DNA of 64,000 nucleotides from UBA7960 sp964348755 (lineage in GTDB: Bacteria > Bacteroidota > Bacteroidia > Bacteroidales > UBA7960). Both the position numbers and the translations under genes were made by a program. Under the pieces are notes generated by a model. It had not been told where the DNA came from, searched no databases, and saw only the letters and a list, made by a program, of their open reading frames with translations. The stretch spans positions 1 to 64,000 of the forward strand of contig CAYGDW010000002.1 of the NCBI GenBank assembly GCA_964348755.1. Direction: 5' to 3'. Shown here piece after piece: positions 52,236 to 62,187 of this stretch (positions are counted from its first letter, which is position 1; each line of letters begins with the position of its first letter).

Positions 52236-55200
52236 ATGGCTTTCAGAAAAGAATCCAACGTAAAAAGCAACTTTTCCAGAATCACCATCAGCCTTGCCTC
52301 TCCTGAGTCAGTGCTGGAGCGTTCGCATGGAGAAGTGCTGAAGCCGGAAACCATTAACTACCGTACCTATAAACCCGAACGCGACGGTTTGTTCTGCGAA
52401 AGGATTTTTGGCCCGGTAAAAGACTGGGAGTGCCATTGCGGAAAATACAAACGCATTCGATACAAAGGAATCGTTTGCGACCGCTGCGGTGTGGAAGTGA
52501 CCGAAAAAAAGGTTCGTCGCGAAAGAATGGGCCACATAAAACTGGTGGTGCCCGTGGCACATATCTGGTTTTTCCGTTCTTTGCCCAACAAAATTGGCTA
52601 CCTTATCGGACTGCCATCCAAAAAACTCGATCAGATAATTTACTATGAAAGGTATGTGGTCATAAACCCGGGTATTAAGTCAGGTGAAGTTAACTACCTC
52701 GATTTTCTTTCAGAAGAAGAATATTTTAATATTCTGGAAACACTTCCTCGCGAAAATCTTTTGCTCGAAGACACCGATCCCAACAAGTTTATTGCTCGTA
52801 TGGGGGCCGAAGCGCTCAAGGATATACTGAATAGACTAAACCTTGACCAACTCTCTTACGACCTTCGCCATAAGGCAAATACTGAAACTTCGCAGCAGCG
52901 CAAAGCCGATGCACTGAAAAGGCTGCAGGTTGTTGAAGCATTTCGCGAATCACAAAAATCCATTGAAAACAAACCAGCATGGATGATTATTGACGTGGTT
53001 CCCGTAATTCCGCCCGAGCTGCGTCCGCTAGTTCCATTAGATGGCGGCCGCTTTGCAACCAGCGACCTCAACGACCTCTACCGAAGGGTAATAATTCGCA
53101 ATAACAGACTCAAGCGATTAATCGAGATAAAGGCTCCTGATGTTATCCTTCGCAACGAAAAAAGAATGCTTCAGGAATCTGTTGACTCGCTCTTCGACAA
53201 CTCGCGCAAAACCAATGCCGTCAAAACTGAATCAAACCGCCCGCTTAAGTCCCTTAGCGACAGCTTAAAAGGTAAGCAAGGCCGCTTCCGCCAGAATCTA
53301 TTGGGTAAAAGGGTTGACTACTCGGCCCGTTCGGTTATTGTGGTTGGACCCGAGCTAAAACTGCACGAGTGTGGCTTGCCCAAAGAAATGGCCTCCGAGC
53401 TATTTAAGCCATTTATTATTCGCAAAATGCTCGAACGCGGAATTGTTAAAACCGTTAAATCGGCCAAAAAAATCGTTGACCGTAAGGATCCTGTAGTTTG
53501 GGATATCCTTGAAAACGTTTTGAAAGGCCACCCGGTTTTGCTAAACCGCGCTCCAACCCTGCACCGGCTCGGTATTCAGGCATTCCAGCCCAAACTCATT
53601 GAGGGCAAGGCCATTCAACTACACCCACTTGTGTGTACCGCCTTCAATGCTGACTTCGATGGCGACCAAATGGCAGTTCACGTGCCTCTTGGAAACGCAG
53701 CAATACTCGAAGCTCAATTGCTTATGCTGGCCTCGCATAATATTCTAAACCCGGCAAACGGTGCGCCCATTGCGGTGCCCTCGCAAGATATGGTACTTGG
53801 CCTTTATTATATGACCAAGGCTCGCAAAAGTATTCCGCAAAATCCGGTTAAAGGCGAAGGCCTTACATTTTATGGTCCCGAAGAAGTGATTATTGCACAC
53901 AACGAAGGCGCTGCCGATTTGCATGCAATAATTAAAGCCAGGGTGCCTGTTAAAGAAAATGGCCACATTGTTGAAAAACTTATTGAAACCACCGTCGGGC
54001 GGGTACTTTTCAACCAGGTTATTCCCAAAGAATATGGGTACATAAACCAGGTGCTTACAAAAAAGGCTTTGCGCGATATTATTGGCAGCATCATGAAGGT
54101 GACTGGCATTTCGCGTACTTCGCTTTTTTTGGATGATATTAAAGACCTGGGCTTTAACATGGCATTTAAAGGAGGCTTGTCGTTCAACCTGGGCGATATT
54201 CTCGTGCCTGACGAAAAACAAATCCTTATAGACCAGGCCAACCAGCAGGTTGATGAGGTTCGTGCAAATTATAGCATGGGCTTTATTACCAACAACGAGC
54301 GTTACAACCAGATTATTGATATCTGGACGCATACCAACGCCAAACTTACAAAGGTGCTTATCGAAAAGACCACCGCCGACAACCAGGGCTTTAACCCGGT
54401 TTACATGATGCTCGACTCAGGCGCAAGGGGCTCAAAAGAGCAGATTCGCCAACTTTCGGGAATGAGAGGCCTAATGGCAAAGCCGCAAAAATCGGGCGCA
54501 AAAGGTGGCGAAATTATTGAAAATCCAATTCTTTCGAACTTCAAGGAAGGCTTATCGGTTCTCGAGTACTTTATTTCAACCCACGGTGCCCGCAAAGGTC
54601 TGGCCGATACCGCCCTTAAAACGGCTGACGCTGGCTATCTTACCCGCCGACTGGTCGATGTTTCGCAAGATGTAATTGTGAATGAAGCCGATTGCGGAAC
54701 CCTTCGTGGCCTTACCGCCACAGCCCTCAAAAACAACGAAGAAACTGTTGAAACGCTGTATGATCGAATTCTTGGACGCACAACCCTTCACGATATTTAT
54801 CACCCAACAACAGGCGAAATAATCGTAAAAGCTGGTGAAGAGCTAACAGAAGAAATTGCACAGATTATTGAGCATTCGCCCATTGAAGCTGTTGAAATCA
54901 GATCGGTGCTTACCTGCGAATCGAAGCAGGGCGTTTGCGCCAAATGCTACGGCCGCAACCTTGCAACCGGGCGAATGGTACAAAAAGGCGAAGCAATTGG
55001 GGTAATCGCTGCCCAGTCAATCGGCGAACCCGGAACACAGCTTACCCTCCGTACATTCCACGTTGGTGGTGTAGCTGCTGGCCTTGCAACCGCATCAAAA
55101 ATTAATGCCAAATACGGTGGCCTGCTCGAAATAGACGAACTGCGTTGCGTACCATACACAAGCAGCGAAGGCAAATCATACCATGTGGTAATTGGACGCT

Positions 55201-56531
55201 CGGCCGAAATGCGAATTGTTGACAAAAACACCCGCATGGTGCTTACCAGCCAGAACATTCCATACGGTGCAAATCTTTATTTCCTGAGCGGACAGGAAGT
55301 TAGTAGCGGTGATCTCATTTGCGAATGGGATCCATACAATGCCGTTATCATTTCGGATATGTCCGGCAAAATTGTTTTCAACCAAATGATTGAGGGCGTT
55401 ACTTACCGCACCGATTCTGACGAGCAAACCGGTTATTACGAAAAAGTAATTATCGAAAGCAAAGACAGGTCCAAGAACCCCTCAATAAGCATTATTGACC
55501 AGAACGGCGAAATTCTGCGCAATTACGATATGCCAGTGGGCGCTCACATCGTAATTTCGGAAGAACAGGAAATTGCCGCCGGTAAGATCATTGCCAAAAT
55601 ACCAAGGGCGGTTGGAAAATCGGGCGACATTACCGGTGGTCTCCCCAGAATTACTGAGCTATTCGAGGCACGCAACCCAAGCGATCCGGCGGTAGTGGCC
55701 GAAATTGATGGCGTAATTTCGTTTGGCAAAAAAGTAAAACGTGGCAACCGCGAGGTAATTATTACCTCAAAAACCGGCGACGAAAAACGCTACCTTATCC
55801 CGCTTTCGAAACAAATCCTGGCTCAGGAAAATGACTTTGTTAAGGCAGGTACCCCAATGTCTGATGGCCCGATTACTCCTTCTGATATTCTCGCCATTAA
55901 AGGCCCAACCGACGTGCAGGAATACATTGTTAACGAGGTGCAGGAAGTATATCGCATGCAGGGTGTAAAAATTAACGACAAGCACTTTGAAGTAATTGTA
56001 CGCCAAATGATGCGCAAAGTAATTATTGACGATCCGGGCGACACCCGTTTCCTCGAGGGCGAAATTGTGAACAAGATTGAGTTTATGGAAGAAAACGACA
56101 ACCTTTTCGGCAAAAAGGTTGTTGAAGACCCGGGCGACTCAGCTTTGAAACCTGGCCAGATTATTACTGCACGTAAACTTCGCGATGAGAATTCGCAACT
56201 GAAACGCCGCGACAAAACGCTTGTGGTAGCCCGCGATGCCCGGGGCGCCACTGCACGCCAGCAATTGCAAGGTATAACTAAAGCCTCGCTCCAAACCAAG
56301 AGCTTTATTTCTGCCGCCTCATTTCAGGAAACCACAAAGGTGCTTACCGATGCCGCCGTTAATGCAAAGGTTGACAACCTGTCTGGCCTTAAAGAAAACG
56401 TAATCGTTGGACACCTGATTCCGGCAGGTACCGGCTTAAGGGAGTACGAAAACATTATTGTAGGCTCCATGGAAGAGTTCAACCTGCTAATGGCCTCAAA
56501 GCGCAAAACCGAAGAAGTTGAGAAAGGGTAA
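52236..56531 (+). CDS. rpoC: RNA polymerase beta' subunit
   Basis: 1431 residues. The catalytic NADFDGD gives the Mg2+-binding Asp473, Asp475 and Asp477. The N-terminal zinc site is in CHCGKYKRIRYKGIVCDRCG, and a second lies in the CGTLRG... CESKQGVCAKCYG region near residues 815-905. It follows rpoB by 122 bp and forms the catalytic core with it. Confidence 0.97.
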   Translation: MAFRKESNVKSNFSRITISLASPESVLERSHGEVLKPETINYRTYKPERDGLFCERIFGPVKDWECHCGKYKRIRYKGIVCDRCGVEVTEKKVRRERMGHIKLVVPVAHIWFFRSLPNKIGYLIGLPSKKLDQIIYYERYVVINPGIKSGEVNYLDFLSEEEYFNILETLPRENLLLEDTDPNKFIARMGAEALKDILNRLNLDQLSYDLRHKANTETSQQRKADALKRLQVVEAFRESQKSIENKPAWMIIDVVPVIPPELRPLVPLDGGRFATSDLNDLYRRVIIRNNRLKRLIEIKAPDVILRNEKRMLQESVDSLFDNSRKTNAVKTESNRPLKSLSDSLKGKQGRFRQNLLGKRVDYSARSVIVVGPELKLHECGLPKEMASELFKPFIIRKMLERGIVKTVKSAKKIVDRKDPVVWDILENVLKGHPVLLNRAPTLHRLGIQAFQPKLIEGKAIQLHPLVCTAFNADFDGDQMAVHVPLGNAAILEAQLLMLASHNILNPANGAPIAVPSQDMVLGLYYMTKARKSIPQNPVKGEGLTFYGPEEVIIAHNEGAADLHAIIKARVPVKENGHIVEKLIETTVGRVLFNQVIPKEYGYINQVLTKKALRDIIGSIMKVTGISRTSLFLDDIKDLGFNMAFKGGLSFNLGDILVPDEKQILIDQANQQVDEVRANYSMGFITNNERYNQIIDIWTHTNAKLTKVLIEKTTADNQGFNPVYMMLDSGARGSKEQIRQLSGMRGLMAKPQKSGAKGGEIIENPILSNFKEGLSVLEYFISTHGARKGLADTALKTADAGYLTRRLVDVSQDVIVNEADCGTLRGLTATALKNNEETVETLYDRILGRTTLHDIYHPTTGEIIVKAGEELTEEIAQIIEHSPIEAVEIRSVLTCESKQGVCAKCYGRNLATGRMVQKGEAIGVIAAQSIGEPGTQLTLRTFHVGGVAAGLATASKINAKYGGLLEIDELRCVPYTSSEGKSYHVVIGRSAEMRIVDKNTRMVLTSQNIPYGANLYFLSGQEVSSGDLICEWDPYNAVIISDMSGKIVFNQMIEGVTYRTDSDEQTGYYEKVIIESKDRSKNPSISIIDQNGEILRNYDMPVGAHIVISEEQEIAAGKIIAKIPRAVGKSGDITGGLPRITELFEARNPSDPAVVAEIDGVISFGKKVKRGNREVIITSKTGDEKRYLIPLSKQILAQENDFVKAGTPMSDGPITPSDILAIKGPTDVQEYIVNEVQEVYRMQGVKINDKHFEVIVRQMMRKVIIDDPGDTRFLEGEIVNKIEFMEENDNLFGKKVVEDPGDSALKPGQIITARKLRDENSQLKRRDKTLVVARDARGATARQQLQGITKASLQTKSFISAASFQETTKVLTDAAVNAKVDNLSGLKENVIVGHLIPAGTGLREYENIIVGSMEEFNLLMASKRKTEEVEKG

Positions 56532-56560
56532 TTAACAATTAAATAAAAGAAAGGCAAGTT

Positions 56561-56875
56561 ATGTCTGAATCTAAAATTCCCGAAAATCAGATAAACATTG
56601 AACTGGGTGAGGATGTAGCAGATGGGATTTATTCTAACCTAGCTATTATAACCCATTCGCACACTGAGTTTGTGGTCGATTTCGTCAGACTAATGCCTGG
56701 CGTTCCAAAGGCTAAAGTAAAGTCGAGAATTGTTCTTACCCCCCAGCATGCCAAAAGGCTTATGAAAGCCCTGAAAGAAAATATCGGGAAATATGAAGCG
56801 GTTCATGGCCTCATAAAAGATGTGGAAATGCCCGGCCTGCCAATGAACCTGGGTGGCCCCGCTGCCCAGGCTTAA
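56561..56875 (+). CDS. DUF3467 domain protein
   Basis: 104 residues. The family is recognised by INIELGEDVADGIYSNLAI and the RLMPGVPKAKVKSRIVLTP segment. Function unknown, but it is found after rpoC in many Bacteroidota, so a role linked to transcription is possible. Starts 29 bp after rpoC; the operon ends at the hairpin directly behind it. Confidence 0.88.
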   Translation: MSESKIPENQINIELGEDVADGIYSNLAIITHSHTEFVVDFVRLMPGVPKAKVKSRIVLTPQHAKRLMKALKENIGKYEAVHGLIKDVEMPGLPMNLGGPAAQA

Positions 56876-57357
56876 AAAAATGAAACCCGGAAGTGAATCG
56901 CTTCCGGGTTTTTTAAAAAAAGCAAGCGAAATGCTCGCAACAGGTTTGCCTGGTTGATGCCATTGCAAACCAGCAAAAACTGCCCTCGAACCTTCGCATC
57001 GCTTTTAATGGTTTGCCATATTTCTTCAAATCGCTTTCCATCTGCTTCAGCCCCGAGGTTTAAATATTCTTTGAGGAAACTCTCTGCCTCATCGAGGGCA
57101 AAAAGCGGATCCTTGCCTTCCTTTTCCTTAAACACAAAAGCCTTCAGGCCGGCCTGGTGGTACATCAGCATATCGTTTACACCAATCAGGTTCAGGGATA
57201 TCTTCTCCAAGGTATTGTTGGCCTGGCGATACTCTCCCCAATTGCCTCCCGCCTGCATCCTTTGCTTCAGGGCATTCAGGTTGCTGGTTTCGCGCTGACA
57301 GGCAAAAGCTCCTACCAGCAAAAAACTAAAAACGATTAATCTGTATAGGGGTTTCAT
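56872..57357 (-). CDS. Lipoprotein of unknown function
   Basis: 161 residues, lipobox GAFAC (Cys20). The mature part is helical (ALKQRMQAGGNWGEYRQANNTLEKI, ALDEAESFLKEYLNLG). Not recognised. Its last codons are encoded by the terminator hairpin of the neighbouring operon and the stop overlaps the convergent DUF3467 gene. A promoter on the minus strand is not clear. Confidence 0.65.
   Translation of the reverse strand: MKPLYRLIVFSFLLVGAFACQRETSNLNALKQRMQAGGNWGEYRQANNTLEKISLNLIGVNDMLMYHQAGLKAFVFKEKEGKDPLFALDEAESFLKEYLNLGAEADGKRFEEIWQTIKSDAKVRGQFLLVCNGINQANLLRAFRLLFLKNPEAIHFRVSFF
56883..56914 (+). terminator. Terminator of the rpl-rpo operon
   Basis: Stem of 11 bp (56883-56893 with 56901-56911), loop TGAATCG, followed by a T run. 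It lies 8 bp after the DUF3467 stop and inside the 3' end of the convergent lipoprotein gene. Confidence 0.85.
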
Positions 57358-57475
57358 AAAATTTGTTTTTGCGAAAATAATGGAAATGAATCTTTCTGTT
57401 CCTGCATGTTTTTAAGGTGACAAATCGCAGCCAATTTTGCTGGCTTCTAAAAGTTGTAAGATGCCATAGCTCAAA

Positions 57476-60412
57476 TCAGCTCCTTGGGTCGGGTTTCATA
57501 GGCATTTTGGCCATCTTCTCAACGGTGAGCGATTGGAAGCCGAACTCTTCTGCTATGGTACCCAGCAGCAGGTATATACCGCTTCCGCGGAATGGCCAGA
57601 CTTTGGCTGCCTCAGGAAAGTGCACCGTATCAAAGAAATTGCCCTTCACATCCAAAAAGCAGCCAAAGTACATCATTTCGCGCTTTACCGTACGCACGTA
57701 TTTGATGGTAACCAGCCAGCCCACCATACGCACCTTTTGCCTCACGTGCTTCAGCATATCAGAGGCCATTAGCTCTCCGCGAAATCCGCTTTTGGCCAGG
57801 TCAAAGGGGCTCATTGACACGGTAAAGCCCAACAACTCCATCTCATCGTAAGCATCCTGCACGGGGTCGGTCTCGGGCTCAGGAAAGCAGAAGGACTTCT
57901 CCTGAGCGGCAAAGAGCTGGGGGCCTGCCTCGGTTTTTTTGCCGGCAAGCAGGTGTGCCTTCCACATGAGCTGGCTTTTGGCTATGCCCGTAAAACGAAA
58001 CGCATTGACGCGAATAAGTAGTATGAGCTGCTCAAGCCCGGCACCGCTGCGGCGAGCAAAGTCTTCAAGGCTTAGGTAAGACCCCTCTGATTCGCGCCCG
58101 GCCGTGATGTGCTGTGCCAGCTTGTACTCCAGGTTCTGTATGTGCACAAGACCAATGTAAATATCATTTTCGTAAATGGTAGTGGTGTAGTTGCTGTGGT
58201 TTACGCAGGGCAGCTCAATGTTGGCACCGTAGCGCCGGGCTTCATTAAAATAGACCGGACTTTGGTAAAAGCCGCCAAAGTTATTTATTACGGCAGTCAT
58301 AAACTCCCGCGGGAAGTAGGCTTTCAGATACAAGCTCTGGTAGCTCTCTACGGCAAAGGAAGCCGAGTGTGCCTTAGAGAATGAATAGCCGGCAAAGGAC
58401 TCAATCTGTCGCCAAACTTCACGTATAAGGCTTTCGGGGTAACCCCTGGCCTTGCACCCATCGAAGAAGCGATTTACCACACGCTGCATCTCTTTTTTGG
58501 AGCGGTATTTGCCGCTCATGGCCCGCCGAAGCACGTCGGCATCGGCCAGATCGAGCCCGGCAAAGTGGTGGCATACCTTTATTACATCTTCCTGATAAAC
58601 CATTACACCATAGGTTTCCTTCAACTGCTGCTCCATGACCGGGTGCAAGTATTGGAAGCCTTTGGGATTGTGAAAGCGCTGTATGTACTCGCGCATCATG
58701 CCCGAGCGGGCCACTCCGGGGCGTATGATTGAGCTGGCCGCCACCAGGCTTATGTAGTTGTCGCAACGCAGCTTCTTGAGCAGCCCACGCATGGCGGGGC
58801 TTTCCACATAGAAGCAGCCCGTGGTCTCGCCCGAGCGAAGCAGGGCCTTTACCTTCTCATCTTTCTTAAACTTTTCAATCTGGTGTACATCCACGTTTAT
58901 ACCATGGTTTTGCCATACAATCTGTGCGCATTCGTTTATGTGGCCAATGCCACGCTGACTCAGAATGTCTATCTTCTCGAAAGCCAGATCTTCGGCCGTG
59001 TACATGTCCCACTGCACCGTGGGCAGGCCCTTGGGTGGCATATCGAGGGCCGAGTAGCAATTGATAGGCTGCTCAGAAATGAGCACGCCCCCGGCATGAA
59101 TGCTGCGCATATTTGGGAAGTCGGCCAGCTGCCCGGCTATTTTGAAAATGCGGGTGCCTACGGCGTCGGGCTCGCGGCGGGCCTCATGGTCCGACACCAG
59201 CACGTCTATCTCGGACTTGGGCAGACCCAGCACCTTGCCCAACTCGCGTATCATGCTGCGGTCGCGAAAGGTGCTGATTGTACCCAGCAGGGCGGTATGC
59301 CCGTTGCCATAGCGCTTAAAGATGTAGTCAAGAACCTGGTCGCGCTCTTTCCACGAGTAGTCAATATCGAAGTCGGGAGGAGTGCTTCGCTTGGGGTTGA
59401 TGAAACGCTCGAAGTAAAGGTCGAGCTCTATGGGGTCTACGTCGGTTATGCGAAGGCAGTAGGCAACTATGCTGTTGGCGCCGCTGCCGCGCCCCACGTG
59501 GTAAAAACCGCGCGACATGGAGTAGCGAATTATATCCCAGGTAATGAGAAAGTAGGATGAGAAGCCCAGCTTGTCAATTACCTCCAGTTCGTGCTGTACC
59601 CGTCGCAGAGCTTCTTTGTTGCGCCTGCCGTAGCGATAATCCAGGCCATCCATGGCCAGCTTGGAGAGTAAGGCACGGTCGTCGGCCGGGTGGCCTGTAA
59701 AGGTCTTTTTGTTTTTGGGTGCGCGGAAGTCGAAGTCTATATGGCATTGCCCAATCAGATTTTCAGCATTGGCAACGAGATGCTGAAAACCCTGGTAGTG
59801 GCTGCGTATTTCGGAAGGCCAGGGGAAGACTTCGCCGGGATGGGCGGTGTGTTTGCCGGTGAGGCGGCTCAGCACTATGTTGTGGTCAATGGCACGCAGG
59901 TGGCCGTGCAGCTCAAACTCCTTTTCGGAAATGAAGGTAACGGGATGCAGGGCCACGAGTTTGGCAGGGTGGTGTCGTAGGGGAGAGGTTGAGAGGCGCG
60001 TAAGGTCCCAGGGGCGTATTCCAATGTATTCGTGCTCGGCGGGAATCGCCCCGGTGCCACCTTCCCCGAAAGGGTAAATAACAAAAGTGTGCTCGCACAC
60101 CGGAAAACGCTCTGGCAGGGTCGTATGGCTAATGTTGTGCTGGCTCAAAAAGGCGTTGATGCGGCGAAAACCTTCGGGGTTTCGTGCCAGCACAATGTAC
60201 AGCAGGCGGTCGCCCTTGCGAAACTCCATGCCTGCCACCGATGCAATGCCCTGCTCGCGGCATAACTTTACAAATTCGGGCATGGCCGTGGCATTGTTGA
60301 TGTCGGTGAGTGCCAGGCGCCCGATGCCCAGCTCAGAGGCCCGCTTTACCAGGTCTTCAGGGCTTATTGTGCCGTAGCGCAGGCTGTAATATGTGTGGCA
60401 GTTGAGGTACAT
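57476..60412 (-). CDS. Second DNA polymerase III alpha subunit (DnaE2/ImuC-like)
   Basis: 978 residues, shorter than replicative DnaE (about 1150-1250). The polymerase catalytic motif PDFDID holds Asp347, Asp349 and Asp351. Other hallmarks are GRGSGANS, the FAGYSFSKAHSASFA finger segment and an OB-like C-terminus. The N-terminal PHP domain keeps only part of the metal site (NCHTYYSL and ALTDINN instead of the usual HxH and TDHG), so it is probably catalytically dead. It is 230 bp downstream of dinB on the same strand, which identifies it as the mutagenic-repair polymerase of this group, not the replicase. Confidence 0.88.
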   Translation of the reverse strand: MYLNCHTYYSLRYGTISPEDLVKRASELGIGRLALTDINNATAMPEFVKLCREQGIASVAGMEFRKGDRLLYIVLARNPEGFRRINAFLSQHNISHTTLPERFPVCEHTFVIYPFGEGGTGAIPAEHEYIGIRPWDLTRLSTSPLRHHPAKLVALHPVTFISEKEFELHGHLRAIDHNIVLSRLTGKHTAHPGEVFPWPSEIRSHYQGFQHLVANAENLIGQCHIDFDFRAPKNKKTFTGHPADDRALLSKLAMDGLDYRYGRRNKEALRRVQHELEVIDKLGFSSYFLITWDIIRYSMSRGFYHVGRGSGANSIVAYCLRITDVDPIELDLYFERFINPKRSTPPDFDIDYSWKERDQVLDYIFKRYGNGHTALLGTISTFRDRSMIRELGKVLGLPKSEIDVLVSDHEARREPDAVGTRIFKIAGQLADFPNMRSIHAGGVLISEQPINCYSALDMPPKGLPTVQWDMYTAEDLAFEKIDILSQRGIGHINECAQIVWQNHGINVDVHQIEKFKKDEKVKALLRSGETTGCFYVESPAMRGLLKKLRCDNYISLVAASSIIRPGVARSGMMREYIQRFHNPKGFQYLHPVMEQQLKETYGVMVYQEDVIKVCHHFAGLDLADADVLRRAMSGKYRSKKEMQRVVNRFFDGCKARGYPESLIREVWRQIESFAGYSFSKAHSASFAVESYQSLYLKAYFPREFMTAVINNFGGFYQSPVYFNEARRYGANIELPCVNHSNYTTTIYENDIYIGLVHIQNLEYKLAQHITAGRESEGSYLSLEDFARRSGAGLEQLILLIRVNAFRFTGIAKSQLMWKAHLLAGKKTEAGPQLFAAQEKSFCFPEPETDPVQDAYDEMELLGFTVSMSPFDLAKSGFRGELMASDMLKHVRQKVRMVGWLVTIKYVRTVKREMMYFGCFLDVKGNFFDTVHFPEAAKVWPFRGSGIYLLLGTIAEEFGFQSLTVEKMAKMPMKPDPRS

Positions 60413-60642
60413 TTTAACGGATTACACGGATTTATGATTGATGATTTATGAATGATGATTGAGAAAAAATGGTCAACGTTATTCAAGCGTTGACACAGCC
60501 TTGAACCTTAACCGGGCGAAGCAAGCTTATGAACAAAGTGAACCTACCGCAAGGAGCTCAGCGAAGCGAAAAAACCTGAAACCCTGCCTACCCTCCACAG
60601 GCGGGTAAACCGGTAGGCAGGCTTGAACCCCAAACCTGAAAC
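60413..60642. other. dnaE-dinB gap with inverted repeat
   Basis: CCTGCCTACC (60583-60592) and GGTAGGCAGG (60612-60621) form a 10-bp stem with a 19-nt loop. An AACCTGAAA word flanks it on both sides. The other half is low-complexity (repeated GATTTATGATTGATG-like words). It could be an old repeat-element insertion separating the two polymerase genes. No reading frame. Confidence 0.55.
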
Positions 60643-61800
60643 TTATCCCGGTGTCATGGCTACACCACGGTGCAGGGCGTTTTCGCCATGCTTGCGGCGC
60701 ATTCGGTCTATGGCCTGATAGAGGCTGATGAGCTCGGGTGTTTCTTCAAACATATTGAGTTGCTGCACACCGTGTACCAGGCGGCTGAATTGTATGCCCA
60801 CCAGGCGTATGAGCATGCGGCGGGTGTATAACCGACGAAACAGCTCCTTGCACACGGGTATAAGCACGTGGTCGAACGAAGTGTAAGGTAGTGTTTGTTG
60901 CAGGGTGTGTGTGTCGAAGTTGGCATAGCGTATCTTTATGGTAACGCAGCCGGTAAGCTGCTGCTTCTTACGCAGACGATATGCTACCTTCTCGCACATA
61001 CGCACCAGCAAATCGTTGATGGCGGCAATGTCGATGGTGTCGGTTTCGAAGGTGGTTTCGGTGCCTATTGATTTGCGCTCGCTCCAGTTCTGCACAGGAC
61101 TGTTGTCGATGCCGTTAGCTCGCCGCCATATCTCGCGGCCATTCTTGCCCATCATGTTTTCCATTACTTCGGGCGGTATGCGGCTCAGGGTGCCTATGGT
61201 GGCAATACCCATGGTGCGCAAGGTATAGTAGGTTTTTGAGCCAATCATAGGTATTTTGCGTATCGACAGCGGGTCGAGAAAGGGCCGCAGCATGGGCTGC
61301 TGTATCTGTATCTGCCCGTTAGGCTTGGCTTCGCCCGTGGCAATCTTAGACACGGTCTTATTCATAGAAAGACCCATGGAGATGGGCAGCCCTGTTTCTT
61401 TTATGATGTATTGCCGCAGTTCCGAAGCCCATTTGTAGCAGCCAAAGAAGCGATCCATACCCGTAATGTCGAGGTAGTGCTCGTCGATAGAAGCCTTTTC
61501 GAACATGGGGGCCCGTTCGGCAATAATTTGTGTTACCATGTTGGAGTACTTGCTGTAGCTTTGCAGGTCGCCGCGAATGAACACGGCATCGGCGCAGAGG
61601 TTGCGCGCCAACTTCATGGGCATGGCCGAATGCACCCCAAACTGCCGCGCTTCGTAGCTGCAGCCCGCCACAACGCCCCGGTCGCCCATACCACCAATAA
61701 TCACAGGCTTGCCAACGAGGCTGCAGTTGTGCAGACGCTCTACCGACACAAAGAAGGTGTCCTGGTCAAGGTGTACTATGGTGCGGTTTGACGAATCCAT
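60643..61800 (-). CDS. dinB: DNA polymerase IV (DinB-type Y-family polymerase)
   Basis: 385 residues. Catalytic Asp12 and Asp14 (HLDQDTFFVSVE) and the SIDEHYLD motif with the third acidic residue are intact; the steric-gate Phe pair is at 16-17. Thumb and little-finger regions are present, and QLNMF near residue 345 looks like a sliding-clamp binding motif. Performs translesion synthesis. It faces a LexA-like gene across a region invaded by a transposase gene. Confidence 0.92.
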   Translation of the reverse strand: MDSSNRTIVHLDQDTFFVSVERLHNCSLVGKPVIIGGMGDRGVVAGCSYEARQFGVHSAMPMKLARNLCADAVFIRGDLQSYSKYSNMVTQIIAERAPMFEKASIDEHYLDITGMDRFFGCYKWASELRQYIIKETGLPISMGLSMNKTVSKIATGEAKPNGQIQIQQPMLRPFLDPLSIRKIPMIGSKTYYTLRTMGIATIGTLSRIPPEVMENMMGKNGREIWRRANGIDNSPVQNWSERKSIGTETTFETDTIDIAAINDLLVRMCEKVAYRLRKKQQLTGCVTIKIRYANFDTHTLQQTLPYTSFDHVLIPVCKELFRRLYTRRMLIRLVGIQFSRLVHGVQQLNMFEETPELISLYQAIDRMRRKHGENALHRGVAMTPG

Positions 61801-61846
61801 AAATAATTTTTGCTCAGAGGTTTAGCGTTTCAGAAAATGTCTTAAC

Positions 61847-61867
61847 TTTGATTAGAAAACAATCAAA
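61847..61867 (-). promoter_or_regulatory. Candidate operator/promoter of dinB
   Basis: TTTGATT-N7-AATCAAA is a perfect 7-bp inverted repeat 47 bp before the dinB ATG. On the minus strand its TTTG can serve as -33 with a TAAGACAT -7-like box 19 bp away (61844-61837). A further AATCAAAAA at 61884 repeats one half 23 bp upstream. A LexA-like protein binding here is an inference. Confidence 0.4.
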
Positions 61868-61930
61868 AACGTGGTTATAATTTAATCAAAAATTGAATTG
61901 TGGGCCTTGTTGAAGATTATTTTTTGTCGG

Positions 61931-62176
61931 GCAGGGCTAAAGCCCTGAGTGGTATGTTGAAGTGCTTGCCCCCGGCTTAAAAGCCGGGGTTACTGAGGGG
62001 TGCCGTAAGCGGTACTTCAGTTGCGAAACAGAATTTATTAACCCCAGACTTTAGTCTGGGGGATTGGATAATAGGCTATCAAATGAGGGCTTTAGCCCTG
62101 CCAAAATATTAACCCCAAACTTTAGCCTGTGGGATGAAACAATGAGATTAATATCGGGGCTTTAGCCCTGCCAAAA
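61931..62176. repeat. Left 246-bp direct repeat with REP-like palindromes
   Basis: Near-identical to 62610-62855 (about 14 differences, no gaps, by eye). Holds a series of palindromes: AGGGCT-AA-AGCCCT at 61933-61946, CCCCGGCTT-AA-AAGCCGGGG at 61970-61989, CCCCAGACT-TT-AGTCTGGGG at 62042-62061, and further GGGCTTTAGCCC units to its end. Confidence 0.9.
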
Positions 62177-62187
62177 CATTCAAAGTC

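Noticed and set aside
53745..54332. Long minus-strand frames inside rpoC and rpoB
   Set aside because: They follow from the codon pattern of the real genes, have no starts with supporting signals, and resemble no family.
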